Assembly (NCBI RefSeq): GCF_034927245.1
Contig: NZ_JAYFQK010000011.1
Location: 1 to 64,000 of the forward strand
Length of the DNA: 64,000 nucleotides
From: Desulfitobacterium_A sp034927245
Lineage (GTDB): Bacteria; Bacillota; Desulfitobacteriia; Desulfitobacteriales; Desulfitobacteriaceae
Direction of reading: 5' to 3'
Every line of letters starts with the position of its first letter. The first letter of the stretch is position 1. The notes beneath the pieces are model-generated. The model searched no databases. It had not been told where the DNA came from and worked only from the letters and a program-made list of their open reading frames with translations. Below, one piece after another: positions 33,831 through 42,875 of the stretch. Position numbers and translations under genes: made by a program.

Positions 33831-34673
33831 TTAGGCTTTACCCTTATTCCCGCAAAGAGCGATCTTATGCCGGACAACTTCACGAACGGCGGCACGCACC
33901 TTGACGGCAACTTTCCACGGTTCTGTTTCACTTTTTAATGTTTCGGTTATTGAGCGTGCCCAAGCGACTTTTAGCTCAGTCCCGATGTTTACCTTTGTTA
34001 TGCCTTTAGCAACAGCTTCCAGGACCATTTGGTCAGGAACACCGGAACCACCGTGCAAAACAAGAGGGACTTGAATAAGATTATGAATTTGTGCTAAACG
34101 ATCATAATCTATTTTCGGGGTGGACTTATAGATGCCATGGGCAGTACCTAAAGCGGGAGCGAGAAGATCAATGCCGCTTTCAAGAACAAACCGCTGTGAT
34201 TCATAGGGATCGGCCAGCCCGCTTGGCGAGTGGCCTGTTTCAGCAGAGTCCTCAACCCCGCCGATACTCCCTATCTCAGCTTCGATAGTAACCCCGGCCG
34301 CATGAGCGGCTTTTGTCGCCCGCGTGGTAATGGCGATATTTTCATTAAGGGGAAGCCGGGAACCGTCAATCATAACAGAGGTAAAGCCATTGGCCAGGGC
34401 CCAAATGATCCATTTTAGGTTATCACTATGATCCAGGTGTAAAGCAACCGGAACTTTTACAGCGGCCGCAGCTGCTCTAGCCATCCCTGCGGCCGCGGAT
34501 GCCCCCATGTTTTCTAAATAGGTAGGAGTCGTTTGAATAATCACGGGGGCCCTCTCAGCCTCGGCTGTTTCTAATATGGACTGCAAAATCTCGAGATTAT
34601 GGAAATTAAACGCACCGACAGCATACCCGTTTTTTTGAGCCCTTTGTAAGATTTCTAGTGAAGTGGTTAACAA
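33831..34673 (-). CDS. Class II fructose/tagatose-bisphosphate aldolase family
   Basis: About 280 residues. Zinc-dependent aldol cleavage of a ketose (bis)phosphate to DHAP plus an aldehyde. HLDHS (catalytic Asp and zinc His, about 80-84), EAEIGSIGG, zinc His in APALGTAHG and HGGSG, and the DHAP phosphate loop NIGTEL are all present. The size fits GatY/KbaY/IolJ-type enzymes. TTG 34673 lies 9 bases after AAGGAG; the in-frame TTG 34682 touches that site. Divergent from the second GntR gene with two AATATTGCAATATT palindromes between, so it is probably repressed by the GntR proteins. It supplies the aldolase step of the neighbouring sugar pathway. Confidence 0.87.
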   Translation of the reverse strand: MLTTSLEILQRAQKNGYAVGAFNFHNLEILQSILETAEAERAPVIIQTTPTYLENMGASAAAGMARAAAAAVKVPVALHLDHSDNLKWIIWALANGFTSVMIDGSRLPLNENIAITTRATKAAHAAGVTIEAEIGSIGGVEDSAETGHSPSGLADPYESQRFVLESGIDLLAPALGTAHGIYKSTPKIDYDRLAQIHNLIQVPLVLHGGSGVPDQMVLEAVAKGITKVNIGTELKVAWARSITETLKSETEPWKVAVKVRAAVREVVRHKIALCGNKGKA

Positions 34674-34765
34674 TCGTTCCAACTCCTTCCGAATTTTTGT
34701 TTATTATCTGCAACACATTTAGACTCAATTGAACATTACCATATATAGAATATAATCAAATCAAC

Positions 34766-34779
34766 AATATTGCAATATT
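34766..34779. promoter_or_regulatory. GntR operator candidate 1
   Basis: AATATTGCAATATT, a perfect 14-bp palindrome in the aldolase/GntR 2 divergent promoter region, about 90 bases upstream of the aldolase start. Confidence 0.6.
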
Positions 34780-34856
34780 ATAAATAAACAATAATTTTTG
34801 TCTAAAATACCTTGACCTTTTATTCACGAAAAGGATATAATTAATCCGCAAGAACA

Positions 34857-34870
34857 AATATTGCAATATT
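34857..34870. promoter_or_regulatory. GntR operator candidate 2
   Basis: An identical copy of AATATTGCAATATT, 91 bases from the first and 43 bases before GntR 2. Two identical 14-mers in one intergenic region strongly suggest a shared regulator. Confidence 0.6.
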
Positions 34871-34912
34871 ACTACTATACGATATTTGGTATTAGGTGGT
34901 GGTATACTGCTG

Positions 34913-35704
34913 ATGAGTTTAAACAAAGATACGCACATTCCTTTACATTACCAGCTGACAAATGTACTTCGCGAGGGTATAAAAGCAGAGAAATGGGGAG
35001 TGGGCGAATTATTTCCAACGGACAAGGAATTAATGGGGAAATATGAGATAAGCAGTACTACCGTAAGACGTGCTGTGGCGGAATTAGTTCAGGAAGGATG
35101 GCTTGAGCGTAAACCGGGAAAAGGTACATTCGTGAAAAAAGCCGCGATCGAGGAAACGCTAGGGGCCCTTACCGGATTTTTTGATGAAATGATTATTCAT
35201 GGATATGATCCTTGCGCCGAAGTATTAAACGTTTCCGAGGTCAAATTATCCGCAAGTGAACTCGAAAAAGTACCGCAGTTGAGGATTTTTAGTGATCAAA
35301 ACGAAAGTATGTTTTTAATCGAAAAGATCCAAAAACTCAACAATGAGCCTATTGCCTATGTGAGGAGTTTTTGGCCATACGAATACGGGGTTCAAATTGC
35401 CGAATTCGATTTAATGAAGCGAGGAATCTATGACATTATCAAAAATGAACTGAATCTATGTTTAATTCGGGCAGAACAGTTTGTGGGTGCGGACATTGCT
35501 CGTAAAAAAGTAGCTCAGCATTTGAATGTAAAAGTGGGGTTTCCGGTTTTGACAATGGAGCGCATTGCTTATGACGAGCAAAACCGGCCGATCGAGCTTT
35601 CTATTAATGAATACCGGGCCGATAGGTATAAATATAAAGTCCTTCTGGAAAAGAGTGATCAGAATGTGGCCGGGTATTATCTCGCGGGGAATCCCAGTCC
35701 GTAA
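34913..35704 (+). CDS. GntR/HutC-family regulator with UTRA domain (paralogue 2)
   Basis: 263 residues, the same architecture as the GntR at 32984 and very similar to it along its length (for example PLHYQLTN, SSTTVRRAVAELVQEG, ERKPGKGTFVKK, ELSINEYRADRYKYK). ATG 34913 is preferred because it aligns with the start of paralogue 1 (MSLNKD against MSLDKN); the longer frame from 34886 would add nine residues. It lies just before the sugar-binding protein gene and divergent to the aldolase. It probably controls both, autoregulated through the palindromes. Confidence 0.88.
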   Translation: MSLNKDTHIPLHYQLTNVLREGIKAEKWGVGELFPTDKELMGKYEISSTTVRRAVAELVQEGWLERKPGKGTFVKKAAIEETLGALTGFFDEMIIHGYDPCAEVLNVSEVKLSASELEKVPQLRIFSDQNESMFLIEKIQKLNNEPIAYVRSFWPYEYGVQIAEFDLMKRGIYDIIKNELNLCLIRAEQFVGADIARKKVAQHLNVKVGFPVLTMERIAYDEQNRPIELSINEYRADRYKYKVLLEKSDQNVAGYYLAGNPSP

Positions 35705-35780
35705 AATACAAGACTGAAAGGGGTGAAACTTTTAAGAGGCATATTCCTAGTCAAATAATAAATGGAAAGGGGAAGCCACT

Positions 35781-37100
35781 GTGTTCAGAAGAAAAAAACA
35801 AACCATTGCTCTTCTAGCTGCATGTTCGGTTTTTCTTACTTTCAGCTTGGCAGGATGCGGCAGCCAATCCAATCAAAGTTCTTCTCAGGGATCTCAAAAG
35901 GAAGAAATCACCTTTGTCAATTGGGCAAGTGCCGAAGAATCGTCTCGACCCTATATCAATCAAGTCATTCAAGACTTTGAAACCCAAAATCCTAACATAA
36001 CCGTGAAAAGTGTTCCTATCGCAATTAGTGATATTGCAAATCAGTTAACAACAATGACAACCGGAGGTAGTGCTCCGGATATTGCTCAAATCAATATTAA
36101 CGAAGGCGTTACGCTGGCCAATATGGGGATCTTGACTCAAACGGACAGCCTGGTTCCTAAAGACTATGCCTCAGATTCCACATTTAAAAAGTCCTGGGAT
36201 TTAGGAGCGGTCAATGGCAAGCATTATGGAATGCCTTGGACTCCGCAACCCCAAGGTTTCTACTACAATAAGAAGTTAATGCAAGAAGCCGGTCTTGATC
36301 CGAACAACCCGCCGAAAACGTGGGATGAGTTCATGAAAGCGATGGATACCGCACGTCAAAAGCTTCCGAAAGAGGATCTAATTATTGGCCTGGATACCAC
36401 CGTTCGTACAATCGGTTTGGATCAACAATGGCCGATTATGCGCAGCTTTGGTGTCAACCCGGTCGATGGCAACAAAGTTCAAGTCAACACTCCCGAAATG
36501 GTTAACTATGCGACTTGGTTGAGAAAGATGGTTACAGGCGGTTACACATTGCCGGGTAAGAAGTTCGGTGAGTTCAGACCGATTGCGGCACAACATCATC
36601 TGCTGTTCATGATTGATGAACCTCAATTTAAAGGGATTCTGCAAAGTCTTGATAAAAATCTGACAGATGAAGCTTTTTATCAAGAATGGGGTGTGTCGGC
36701 TCTTCCGGCGGGAATCGATGGCAAGCATTATTCGGCTCCGGATGATCACCATCTTATCCTATTCAAAGATTCCAAGCATCAAGAAGCAGCCATGAAATTT
36801 GCAGAATTCTTAATTAATAGCGAACAGTCTGCCAAGGGATACAATGCGAAAATCGGCGTATTGCCGGCTACAAAAATTGGCTTTGATCAATATCAGGATG
36901 TATTCGGCGATCCCGTTCGGGCGACCTTTATCAAAGATGTAATACCGAGTGTTGTATCTTTACCGGTCGGACCAAACTTGCCGAAGATATCCACCGAAAT
37001 TATGACAGGTGTGCAACAAATTATTACGACCAATGATCCAATCCCTACAATCTTGAATAACATGCAGACAAAACTGGAGGGAATTGTGAATGGCAAGTAA
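35781..37100 (+). CDS. Sugar ABC transporter substrate-binding lipoprotein
   Basis: 439 residues. Lipoprotein signal peptide with basic start RRKKQ, hydrophobic core and lipobox LAGC (Cys about 26), then a Ser/Gln linker and a family-1 solute-binding domain (VNWASAEES, GSAPDIAQI, MPWTPQPQGFYYNKKLMQEA, EFLINSEQSAKG). Anchored outside the membrane; delivers sugar to the two permeases that follow. GTG 35781 after GGGGAAG. Its end overlaps the first permease start by 11 bases. The ligand cannot be read from sequence. Confidence 0.9.
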   Translation: MFRRKKQTIALLAACSVFLTFSLAGCGSQSNQSSSQGSQKEEITFVNWASAEESSRPYINQVIQDFETQNPNITVKSVPIAISDIANQLTTMTTGGSAPDIAQININEGVTLANMGILTQTDSLVPKDYASDSTFKKSWDLGAVNGKHYGMPWTPQPQGFYYNKKLMQEAGLDPNNPPKTWDEFMKAMDTARQKLPKEDLIIGLDTTVRTIGLDQQWPIMRSFGVNPVDGNKVQVNTPEMVNYATWLRKMVTGGYTLPGKKFGEFRPIAAQHHLLFMIDEPQFKGILQSLDKNLTDEAFYQEWGVSALPAGIDGKHYSAPDDHHLILFKDSKHQEAAMKFAEFLINSEQSAKGYNAKIGVLPATKIGFDQYQDVFGDPVRATFIKDVIPSVVSLPVGPNLPKISTEIMTGVQQIITTNDPIPTILNNMQTKLEGIVNGK

Positions 37101-38010
37101 CCCATCGTTTTCTAGAAAACCGATGGGAAAGGGCAAATGGGGGAGACCCCATTTGTCTCTCCCTTTCCTGTTAATTTTTCCGTCAATATTGATCCTCAGT
37201 ATTGTTATTCTATATCCGCTTATTAGTTCAGCAGGGCTGTCATTGTTCCACTATGAATTAACAAGACCGGATGAGATAAAATTCGACTTTTTAAAGAATT
37301 ACCAAACGATGTTAAATGATGACACCTTCTGGCTTTCGTTAAAAAATACATTGGTTTTTACTGCGGTTTCTGTCGTCATTAGTTTGGTTGTCGGCTTATG
37401 GGGTGCCATTGTTGTGGATCAATTATCTCAGAAATTTTCATGGCTGCGGGGATTCTTACTGGTGCCGTGGATTATTCCGGGCGTCATTGTCGGTTATCTG
37501 TTTATGTTAATCTTTGATGTTGAAGTTGGCGTAGCGAATGTCATTATGGAAAATGCCGGTCTCATCCAGAAATTCTTGCCGTGGCTGATGCGGGCGGATC
37601 TTGCAATGATTGCTGTCATTGTCGCCAATATCTGGAATCAGATCCCCTTTTACATTTTAATGTTTACCGCCGGTTTAAAATCGATCCCGATGGATGTTAA
37701 AGAAGCGGCAATATGCGAAGGCGCAAGTCGCCGGCAAGAATTCCGTTATGTAACATTGCCCTATTTAAAGGGAATTATTGTGATTACCAGCTTGCTTATG
37801 GTCATTCGGAATTTTAACAACTTCCCGATTGTTTATACGATGACGGGTGGGGGCCCGGTTTACTCAACGACAACGCTAGTGATCTATATTTACCGTTTGG
37901 CTTTTGAACAATTTAATATTGGTTATGCCTCCGCAGTAGGTATCGTATGGTGCCTTGTTCTTTTAGCCGTATCACTCATTTATGTAAAGGTTTTATATAA
38001 GCAGGATTAG
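37090..38010 (+). CDS. Sugar ABC transporter permease (MalF/UgpA type)
   Basis: 306 residues, six membrane helices, and the ATPase-contact EAA loop EAAICEGASRRQEFRYVTLP near residue 215. The ATG at 37090 overlaps the binding-protein stop by 11 bases (translational coupling). It partners the next permease and probably the ATPase at 30719. Confidence 0.9.
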   Translation: MASNPSFSRKPMGKGKWGRPHLSLPFLLIFPSILILSIVILYPLISSAGLSLFHYELTRPDEIKFDFLKNYQTMLNDDTFWLSLKNTLVFTAVSVVISLVVGLWGAIVVDQLSQKFSWLRGFLLVPWIIPGVIVGYLFMLIFDVEVGVANVIMENAGLIQKFLPWLMRADLAMIAVIVANIWNQIPFYILMFTAGLKSIPMDVKEAAICEGASRRQEFRYVTLPYLKGIIVITSLLMVIRNFNNFPIVYTMTGGGPVYSTTTLVIYIYRLAFEQFNIGYASAVGIVWCLVLLAVSLIYVKVLYKQD

Positions 38011-38047
38011 AATTCAAGCCAATTGCAAATGTGAGGGAGGGTATGTG

Positions 38048-38893
38048 ATGTTCCGAAGGAAGTTTACGCTGGGTTGGACGATTTCAGTCAGCGCAACGAT
38101 TGGAATTTTACTTTTATGGACTTTCTTTCCGATCTATTGGATGCTTTCAACATCTTTCAAATCAAATCTCGATGTTTTTCAATTGCCGCCGGAATGGTGG
38201 CCGGCCAATCCTACAATGGAGAATTACGCGGGTTTGTTTTCACCCGAAACCCCGATTATGAGATTCTTTTTTAATAGTTTTGTTACATCCGTTCTCACGG
38301 TTCTTGTTACGCTTGTTCTGGCTACTTTTTCCGGATATGCTTTATCAAGGCTTCGGTTCCGTTTTAGAAATCAGATTTTGGTCAGCGTTTTAATTACTCA
38401 AATGTTTCCCTTAGTTGTTATGCTCGCACCACTCTATGTTTTATATAACAAGGCTCATTTGCTCAATACGTATGTCGGCATGGTAATTGCCTTTACATCG
38501 TTCGCTTTGCCGTTTGGAATTTGGATGATTAAAGGGTTCGTTGATACTGTCCCTGTTGAAATAGAGGAAGCAGCCATGGTCGATGGGTGTACGCGTTTTC
38601 AGGCGATGAGAAAGGTCGTTCTTCCGCTCACCATCCCGGGAATTGTATCCACCGGTATCTTTGCTTTCTTGGATGCTTGGAACAATCTTCTGTTCCCCAT
38701 GGTTTTAACGAATGATATCACGATGAAAACGTTGCCTGCAGGCTTAGTTTTAGTGTTCACAGGTGCGTTCAAACATAATTGGGGCGGCATGATGGCAGCC
38801 TGTATCTTCTCGACCATTCCTGTCGTCATTATTTTTATCCTCTTGCAGCGTTACCTTGTTGATGGGTTAACAGGAGGCGCGGTAAAAGGCTAA
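38048..38893 (+). CDS. Sugar ABC transporter permease (MalG/UgpE type)
   Basis: 281 residues with six membrane helices and the EAA loop EEAAMVDGCTRFQAMRKVVL followed by PLTIPG. ATG 38048 lies a normal distance after GGGAGGG; a GTG at 38045 is in frame. It completes the importer: lipoprotein, two permeases, external ATPase. It is followed after 81 bases by the isomerase-like gene in the same direction. Confidence 0.9.
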   Translation: MFRRKFTLGWTISVSATIGILLLWTFFPIYWMLSTSFKSNLDVFQLPPEWWPANPTMENYAGLFSPETPIMRFFFNSFVTSVLTVLVTLVLATFSGYALSRLRFRFRNQILVSVLITQMFPLVVMLAPLYVLYNKAHLLNTYVGMVIAFTSFALPFGIWMIKGFVDTVPVEIEEAAMVDGCTRFQAMRKVVLPLTIPGIVSTGIFAFLDAWNNLLFPMVLTNDITMKTLPAGLVLVFTGAFKHNWGGMMAACIFSTIPVVIIFILLQRYLVDGLTGGAVKG

Positions 38894-38974
38894 CACCTTT
38901 AAAAGAGAATATAGCGTAAAGAATAATTAAAGATTATTTCTTTATGTTGATGTAAGTGAAAAGGAGAATAAACT

Positions 38975-40306
38975 GTGAATAAGAGTGCAAATAAAATCGG
39001 ATTATTGATGCTTGGACGCCCCCAATTTGAAATTTCCCTAGCTGAAAAATATTACGAATCCGTAACCCAGGTTGTTAAACAAGCAGGGTTTGATGTCGAA
39101 AAGATTGCGCAGCCGATCACGGTTGAAGCTGAGGTTTCCGGGGTTGTAGATGTTCTTAAGAAGGCTCGGCTAACGGCGGTTGTTGTTGTACAAGGCACTT
39201 TTACAGATGCCTCAATGGTTCTTTCTCTTGCGCATAGCATTGACCTCCCACTGCTCATCTGGTCTTTTAAAGAAGAACCGACCGGTGAACGACTCAGCCT
39301 CAATTCTTTCTGTGGTTTAAACTTAGCCGCTCACGCCTTAGCAGCTGCCGGCAAAAAGTTCAAAGGAGTCTACGGAAATCCGGATTCGGCGAAAGTGTGT
39401 GCCGATGTGCTTGCTTTCCTCAGGGCGGCGGTTGTTGTTAACTCGCTGAAAGGGAAGAAGATCGGGATAGTCGGGAATCGTCCGGGTGGTTATTATCCGT
39501 CGAACTTTAATGAAATTGCCCTGGCCGGTATCTTGGGAATAACCGTCAATACCATCTCCTTACAAGAAGTTTTCGATCTAGGAAATTCGATGTCCTGTGA
39601 TATTCATCCGTTAGTGGATAACCTGGAAGGGCTGAACCGTGTCGATACCGCGGCCACGCAAAAATCTGTGAACGCTTATTATGCTTTGAAAGAGGTCATG
39701 GCAAAGAAATCCTTGGATGCCATAGCCGTAGAATGTTGGCCTGATTTTATGGTTAAGTATGGCGGCGCGGTTTGTTTTGCCCTCAGCCAATTAAATGATG
39801 ACGGTGTGGTTGCCGCATGTGAAGCCGATGTGAACGGAGCCGTATCTATGCAAATCGGTCAAATATTGTCCGGACAGGCAACGTTTATCGCTGACCTAGT
39901 CACGGGCGACTCAGAAAAAAATGAACTCATCTTTTGGCATTGCGGGAATGGCCCTCGTTCTTTACTCTCTCCGAACTACCCACCGGTTGCCGGTGTTCAT
40001 CCTAATCGCAAGATGCCGTTATCCGTTTACGGTCCTTTGAAAGACGGTCCGGTCACCATTTGCCGCATAAGCCCTGATCAAGACGGAAAGCTTCGTCTTT
40101 TAATCGGAAAAGGAACCGGGCTTGAAGCACCCATGCTTTATAGCGGCAATACGCTTCCGGTTCACACCGAGACACCAGTGGAGGGCGTTTTGCAAACTTT
40201 ACTTAAGAAAGGTTTAGAACACCATTATGTTGTTATCTACGGAGATTATGTTAAAGAGCTGCAAGAATTAGCCCAATTATTAGATCTTGAAACGATTGAG
40301 TTTTAA
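38975..40306 (+). CDS. Fucose/arabinose-isomerase-superfamily sugar isomerase
   Basis: 443 residues, related to L-fucose and L-arabinose isomerases, which interconvert aldose and ketose with Mn2+. Metal ligands can be placed: Glu in AVECWPDF (about 252), Asp in CEADVNGAVSM (about 284) and His in FWHCGNGP (about 321). The N-terminal Rossmann-like domain has MLGRPQFEIS and GNRPGGYYPSNF. Substrate not fixed; sulfoquinovose isomerases of one sulfo-EMP variant belong to this superfamily. GTG 38975 follows GGAGA. First catabolic gene after the importer. Confidence 0.75.
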   Translation: MNKSANKIGLLMLGRPQFEISLAEKYYESVTQVVKQAGFDVEKIAQPITVEAEVSGVVDVLKKARLTAVVVVQGTFTDASMVLSLAHSIDLPLLIWSFKEEPTGERLSLNSFCGLNLAAHALAAAGKKFKGVYGNPDSAKVCADVLAFLRAAVVVNSLKGKKIGIVGNRPGGYYPSNFNEIALAGILGITVNTISLQEVFDLGNSMSCDIHPLVDNLEGLNRVDTAATQKSVNAYYALKEVMAKKSLDAIAVECWPDFMVKYGGAVCFALSQLNDDGVVAACEADVNGAVSMQIGQILSGQATFIADLVTGDSEKNELIFWHCGNGPRSLLSPNYPPVAGVHPNRKMPLSVYGPLKDGPVTICRISPDQDGKLRLLIGKGTGLEAPMLYSGNTLPVHTETPVEGVLQTLLKKGLEHHYVVIYGDYVKELQELAQLLDLETIEF

Positions 40307-40329
40307 TAATAGTTAAGGATCTGAATGAT

Positions 40330-41703
40330 ATGGCAACGGAACCGAAAGTCATTACGAAGTCATATGCTTTAATAGCAACCGTTCCTGCCATCTTGGCTCT
40401 TATTGCGGCAAGTCAAGTGGGCTTGCCGCTGCAAATCCCATTTATTTTTGGAATCTTTCTTTCGGGTTTTATCGGGGTCCGTCTCGGTTATCATTGGACA
40501 GATATTGAAGGCGCGGCCTTGGACGGAATGGGTCAATGCAGTTTTGCCGTCCTTATCATATTGCTGATTGGCGCCACGATTGGAATATGGATGGCGGCAG
40601 GGATTATCCCGTCCTTCATATTTTATGGACTTCAGTGGTTATCCCCCCCATTTTTCTTGACAGAGTCCTTTATCTTGACGTTTATCATGGCCCTTGTCAC
40701 AGGTTCGGATGCCGCGGCCTTTGGTACTATTGGGGTTGCTTTGCTGGGATTGGGAACAGCCTTGGGTTTACCGATGCCTATTATTGTGGGGGCGATTACT
40801 TCCGGAGGACTGGCGGGTCACCTTGTTTCACCCCTGAGTGACTTATCGGCATTAGCCATTAGTCAAAATGGGGGTCAACTTCCTACATTGATACGGTTAC
40901 TCTTGAGACGAGGTCTTCCCGTGTTCTTGATCTCGGCGGTTCTTTATCTTCTCTACGGTATGGTTGGGTTGAAAAACACGACCCTTCCGGATGTTTCATA
41001 TCTTCGTGACGGTCTTTTATCGTTATTCCAAATTAGTCCGTGGTTATTTTTACCGGTAGTCGTCTTGTTTTTACTCATCCTCTTCAGGGTTCCGATTATT
41101 CCGGCTTTAGGCGTTAATTTACTGTTTTCATCGGCAATTGCCATGAAAGTGCAGGGCCTTTCCTTGATGTCGGTGATACAAGCCATGAGTTTTGGCTATA
41201 CCCTGAATCAAAATTCGCTTTTGGGTCAAATACTCACGCGCGGCGGGGTTATTAACTTTGGCAATGTGGTTGAACTGATGTTATTGGCATCGGCCTGGGC
41301 CTTAACAATGGAACGGATCGGTGTGATTAAACTTATTTTAAACAGTCTCATGAATCGGAAGATATTTCACGGCAAGATCAATGCTTTGGCGACGCTCCTG
41401 GGAACGCTGATCTCAGCTATGACCTGCGCGATTATTCCCGCTATTCTTGTCCCCTCTCCTTTTCTGATGGAAAAATATCGTTTGGCCGGTTGGCAAAGCG
41501 AACATCTGTCCAAGGATTTGATTGAAGGGTCCTTTGCGATTGCAGCCCTCGTTCCATGGTCAAATATGAACTTCCTTGTTTTAGGGACACTGGGAATAGG
41601 AGCCTTTCAAACTGCACCTTATAACTTCTTTCCCATAATTTTGTTGTCGGTTGCTTTTATTTCGGGATTTTTCGGAAAAAAAAGTGTTGATGAAACGGAG
41701 TGA
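40330..41703 (+). CDS. NhaC/MleN-like sodium antiporter or acid transporter
   Basis: 457 residues with about 11-12 membrane helices. The pattern GSDAAAFGTIGVALLGLG with GGLAGHLVSPLSDLSALA and the late ALVPWSNMNF resembles NhaC-family Na+/H+ antiporters, including MleN, a Na+-lactate/H+-malate antiporter. In a sugar operon an organic-acid efflux role is plausible. It starts 23 bases after the isomerase gene and is followed within 7 bases by the oxidoreductase, so it belongs to the same transcript. Confidence 0.65.
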   Translation: MATEPKVITKSYALIATVPAILALIAASQVGLPLQIPFIFGIFLSGFIGVRLGYHWTDIEGAALDGMGQCSFAVLIILLIGATIGIWMAAGIIPSFIFYGLQWLSPPFFLTESFILTFIMALVTGSDAAAFGTIGVALLGLGTALGLPMPIIVGAITSGGLAGHLVSPLSDLSALAISQNGGQLPTLIRLLLRRGLPVFLISAVLYLLYGMVGLKNTTLPDVSYLRDGLLSLFQISPWLFLPVVVLFLLILFRVPIIPALGVNLLFSSAIAMKVQGLSLMSVIQAMSFGYTLNQNSLLGQILTRGGVINFGNVVELMLLASAWALTMERIGVIKLILNSLMNRKIFHGKINALATLLGTLISAMTCAIIPAILVPSPFLMEKYRLAGWQSEHLSKDLIEGSFAIAALVPWSNMNFLVLGTLGIGAFQTAPYNFFPIILLSVAFISGFFGKKSVDETE

Positions 41704-41709
41704 CTGGAA

Positions 41710-42855
41710 TTGGTGCAAAAACTTGGGGTGGGTATGCTCGGCTATGGGTTCATGGGTAAAGCTCATACCAATGCTTTCAAAAAAGCAAATTATATATTTT
41801 ATCCCATGCCTGTCGAGACGGAGTTAATCAGTATCTGCGGACGTAACGAAGACAAAGTTCGAGAGGCGGCCCGACGTTACGGCTATCAAAGATGGAATAC
41901 GGATTGGCGAGAAATGATTTGCGCCCCGGACATTAATATTTTTGATAATACCGGAAGCAACAACGTGCATGAGGAACCCTGCATTGCTGCTTTGCAGGCG
42001 GGTAAGCATGTGATCGTTGAAAAACCTTTCGCGCTTAACTTAGAAGAAGCGAAAAGGATGTCAAATGCGGCAAAGGAAGCCGATAAGAAAGGGATTAAGA
42101 GTATTGTTGCTTTTAATTACCGGTTTGCTCCGGCCTTAAGACTGGCCCGCCGGATCATTGCGGAGGGCCGGTTGGGAAGGATCTATCATTTCCGTTCCCA
42201 ATACTTGCTGGATCGTTTCTCAGATCCGCAGGCGCCATTTATATGGCGTCTGGATAAAAAACAAGCCGGCAGCGGAGTGCTTGGGGATTTGAACTCTCAT
42301 GCGATAGATATGATGAGGTTTTTACTTCAAGCGGAACCCCTGTCGGTCATGGCTTGGAATACCACTTTTATTGATAAAAGATACGATTCTGACGGTATTG
42401 TCCATCCGATTGATACCGATGATGCATCCGCGCTGTGGCTTAAACTTGAGAATGGGGCTATGGCAACGTTCGAGGCGAGTAAGGTCGCCACAGGCTATAA
42501 AACAATGTGGCGCATTGAAATCCACGGCAGTAAGGGCGGTATTGTCTTCGATTTATCAAAGGGCAATGACCTCCAATTTTTTACGAAGGATGATCCCCTT
42601 TATTTGCAAGGAATGCGAACCATCAATGCCACAGAACCGGAAGCTCACGATTATGCTAAATATTGGTGGCCGCGCGGTCATAATCTCGGATGGGAACATT
42701 ATCACATCCATATGATTGAACATTTTTTACGTTGCATTGCCACAGGGGAAGATATAGCGCCCTGGGGAGCAACATTTGAAGATGGATTGCGCTGTCAGGA
42801 AATTATTTCGGCAGCATTACAGTCTTCTGACGAAGGCCGCTGGATTAACGTATAG
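41710..42855 (+). CDS. Gfo/Idh/MocA family NAD(P)-dependent enzyme
   Basis: 381 residues. The Rossmann domain starts GVGMLGYGFMGKAHTNAF; the catalytic Lys is in HVIVEKPFALN near residue 100; substrate-side residues are in GDLNSHAIDMMRF (Asp/His, about 197-202). Family members are sugar dehydrogenases, but some are NAD-dependent glycosidases, including sulfoquinovosidases of family GH188. Here it could oxidise a sugar or free it from a glycoside. TTG 41710 (or GTG 41713) follows GGAG. Adjacent genes overlap or lie within 20 bases. Confidence 0.78.
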   Translation: MVQKLGVGMLGYGFMGKAHTNAFKKANYIFYPMPVETELISICGRNEDKVREAARRYGYQRWNTDWREMICAPDINIFDNTGSNNVHEEPCIAALQAGKHVIVEKPFALNLEEAKRMSNAAKEADKKGIKSIVAFNYRFAPALRLARRIIAEGRLGRIYHFRSQYLLDRFSDPQAPFIWRLDKKQAGSGVLGDLNSHAIDMMRFLLQAEPLSVMAWNTTFIDKRYDSDGIVHPIDTDDASALWLKLENGAMATFEASKVATGYKTMWRIEIHGSKGGIVFDLSKGNDLQFFTKDDPLYLQGMRTINATEPEAHDYAKYWWPRGHNLGWEHYHIHMIEHFLRCIATGEDIAPWGATFEDGLRCQEIISAALQSSDEGRWINV

Positions 42856-42875
42856 GATATAAAGGAGACGATATC

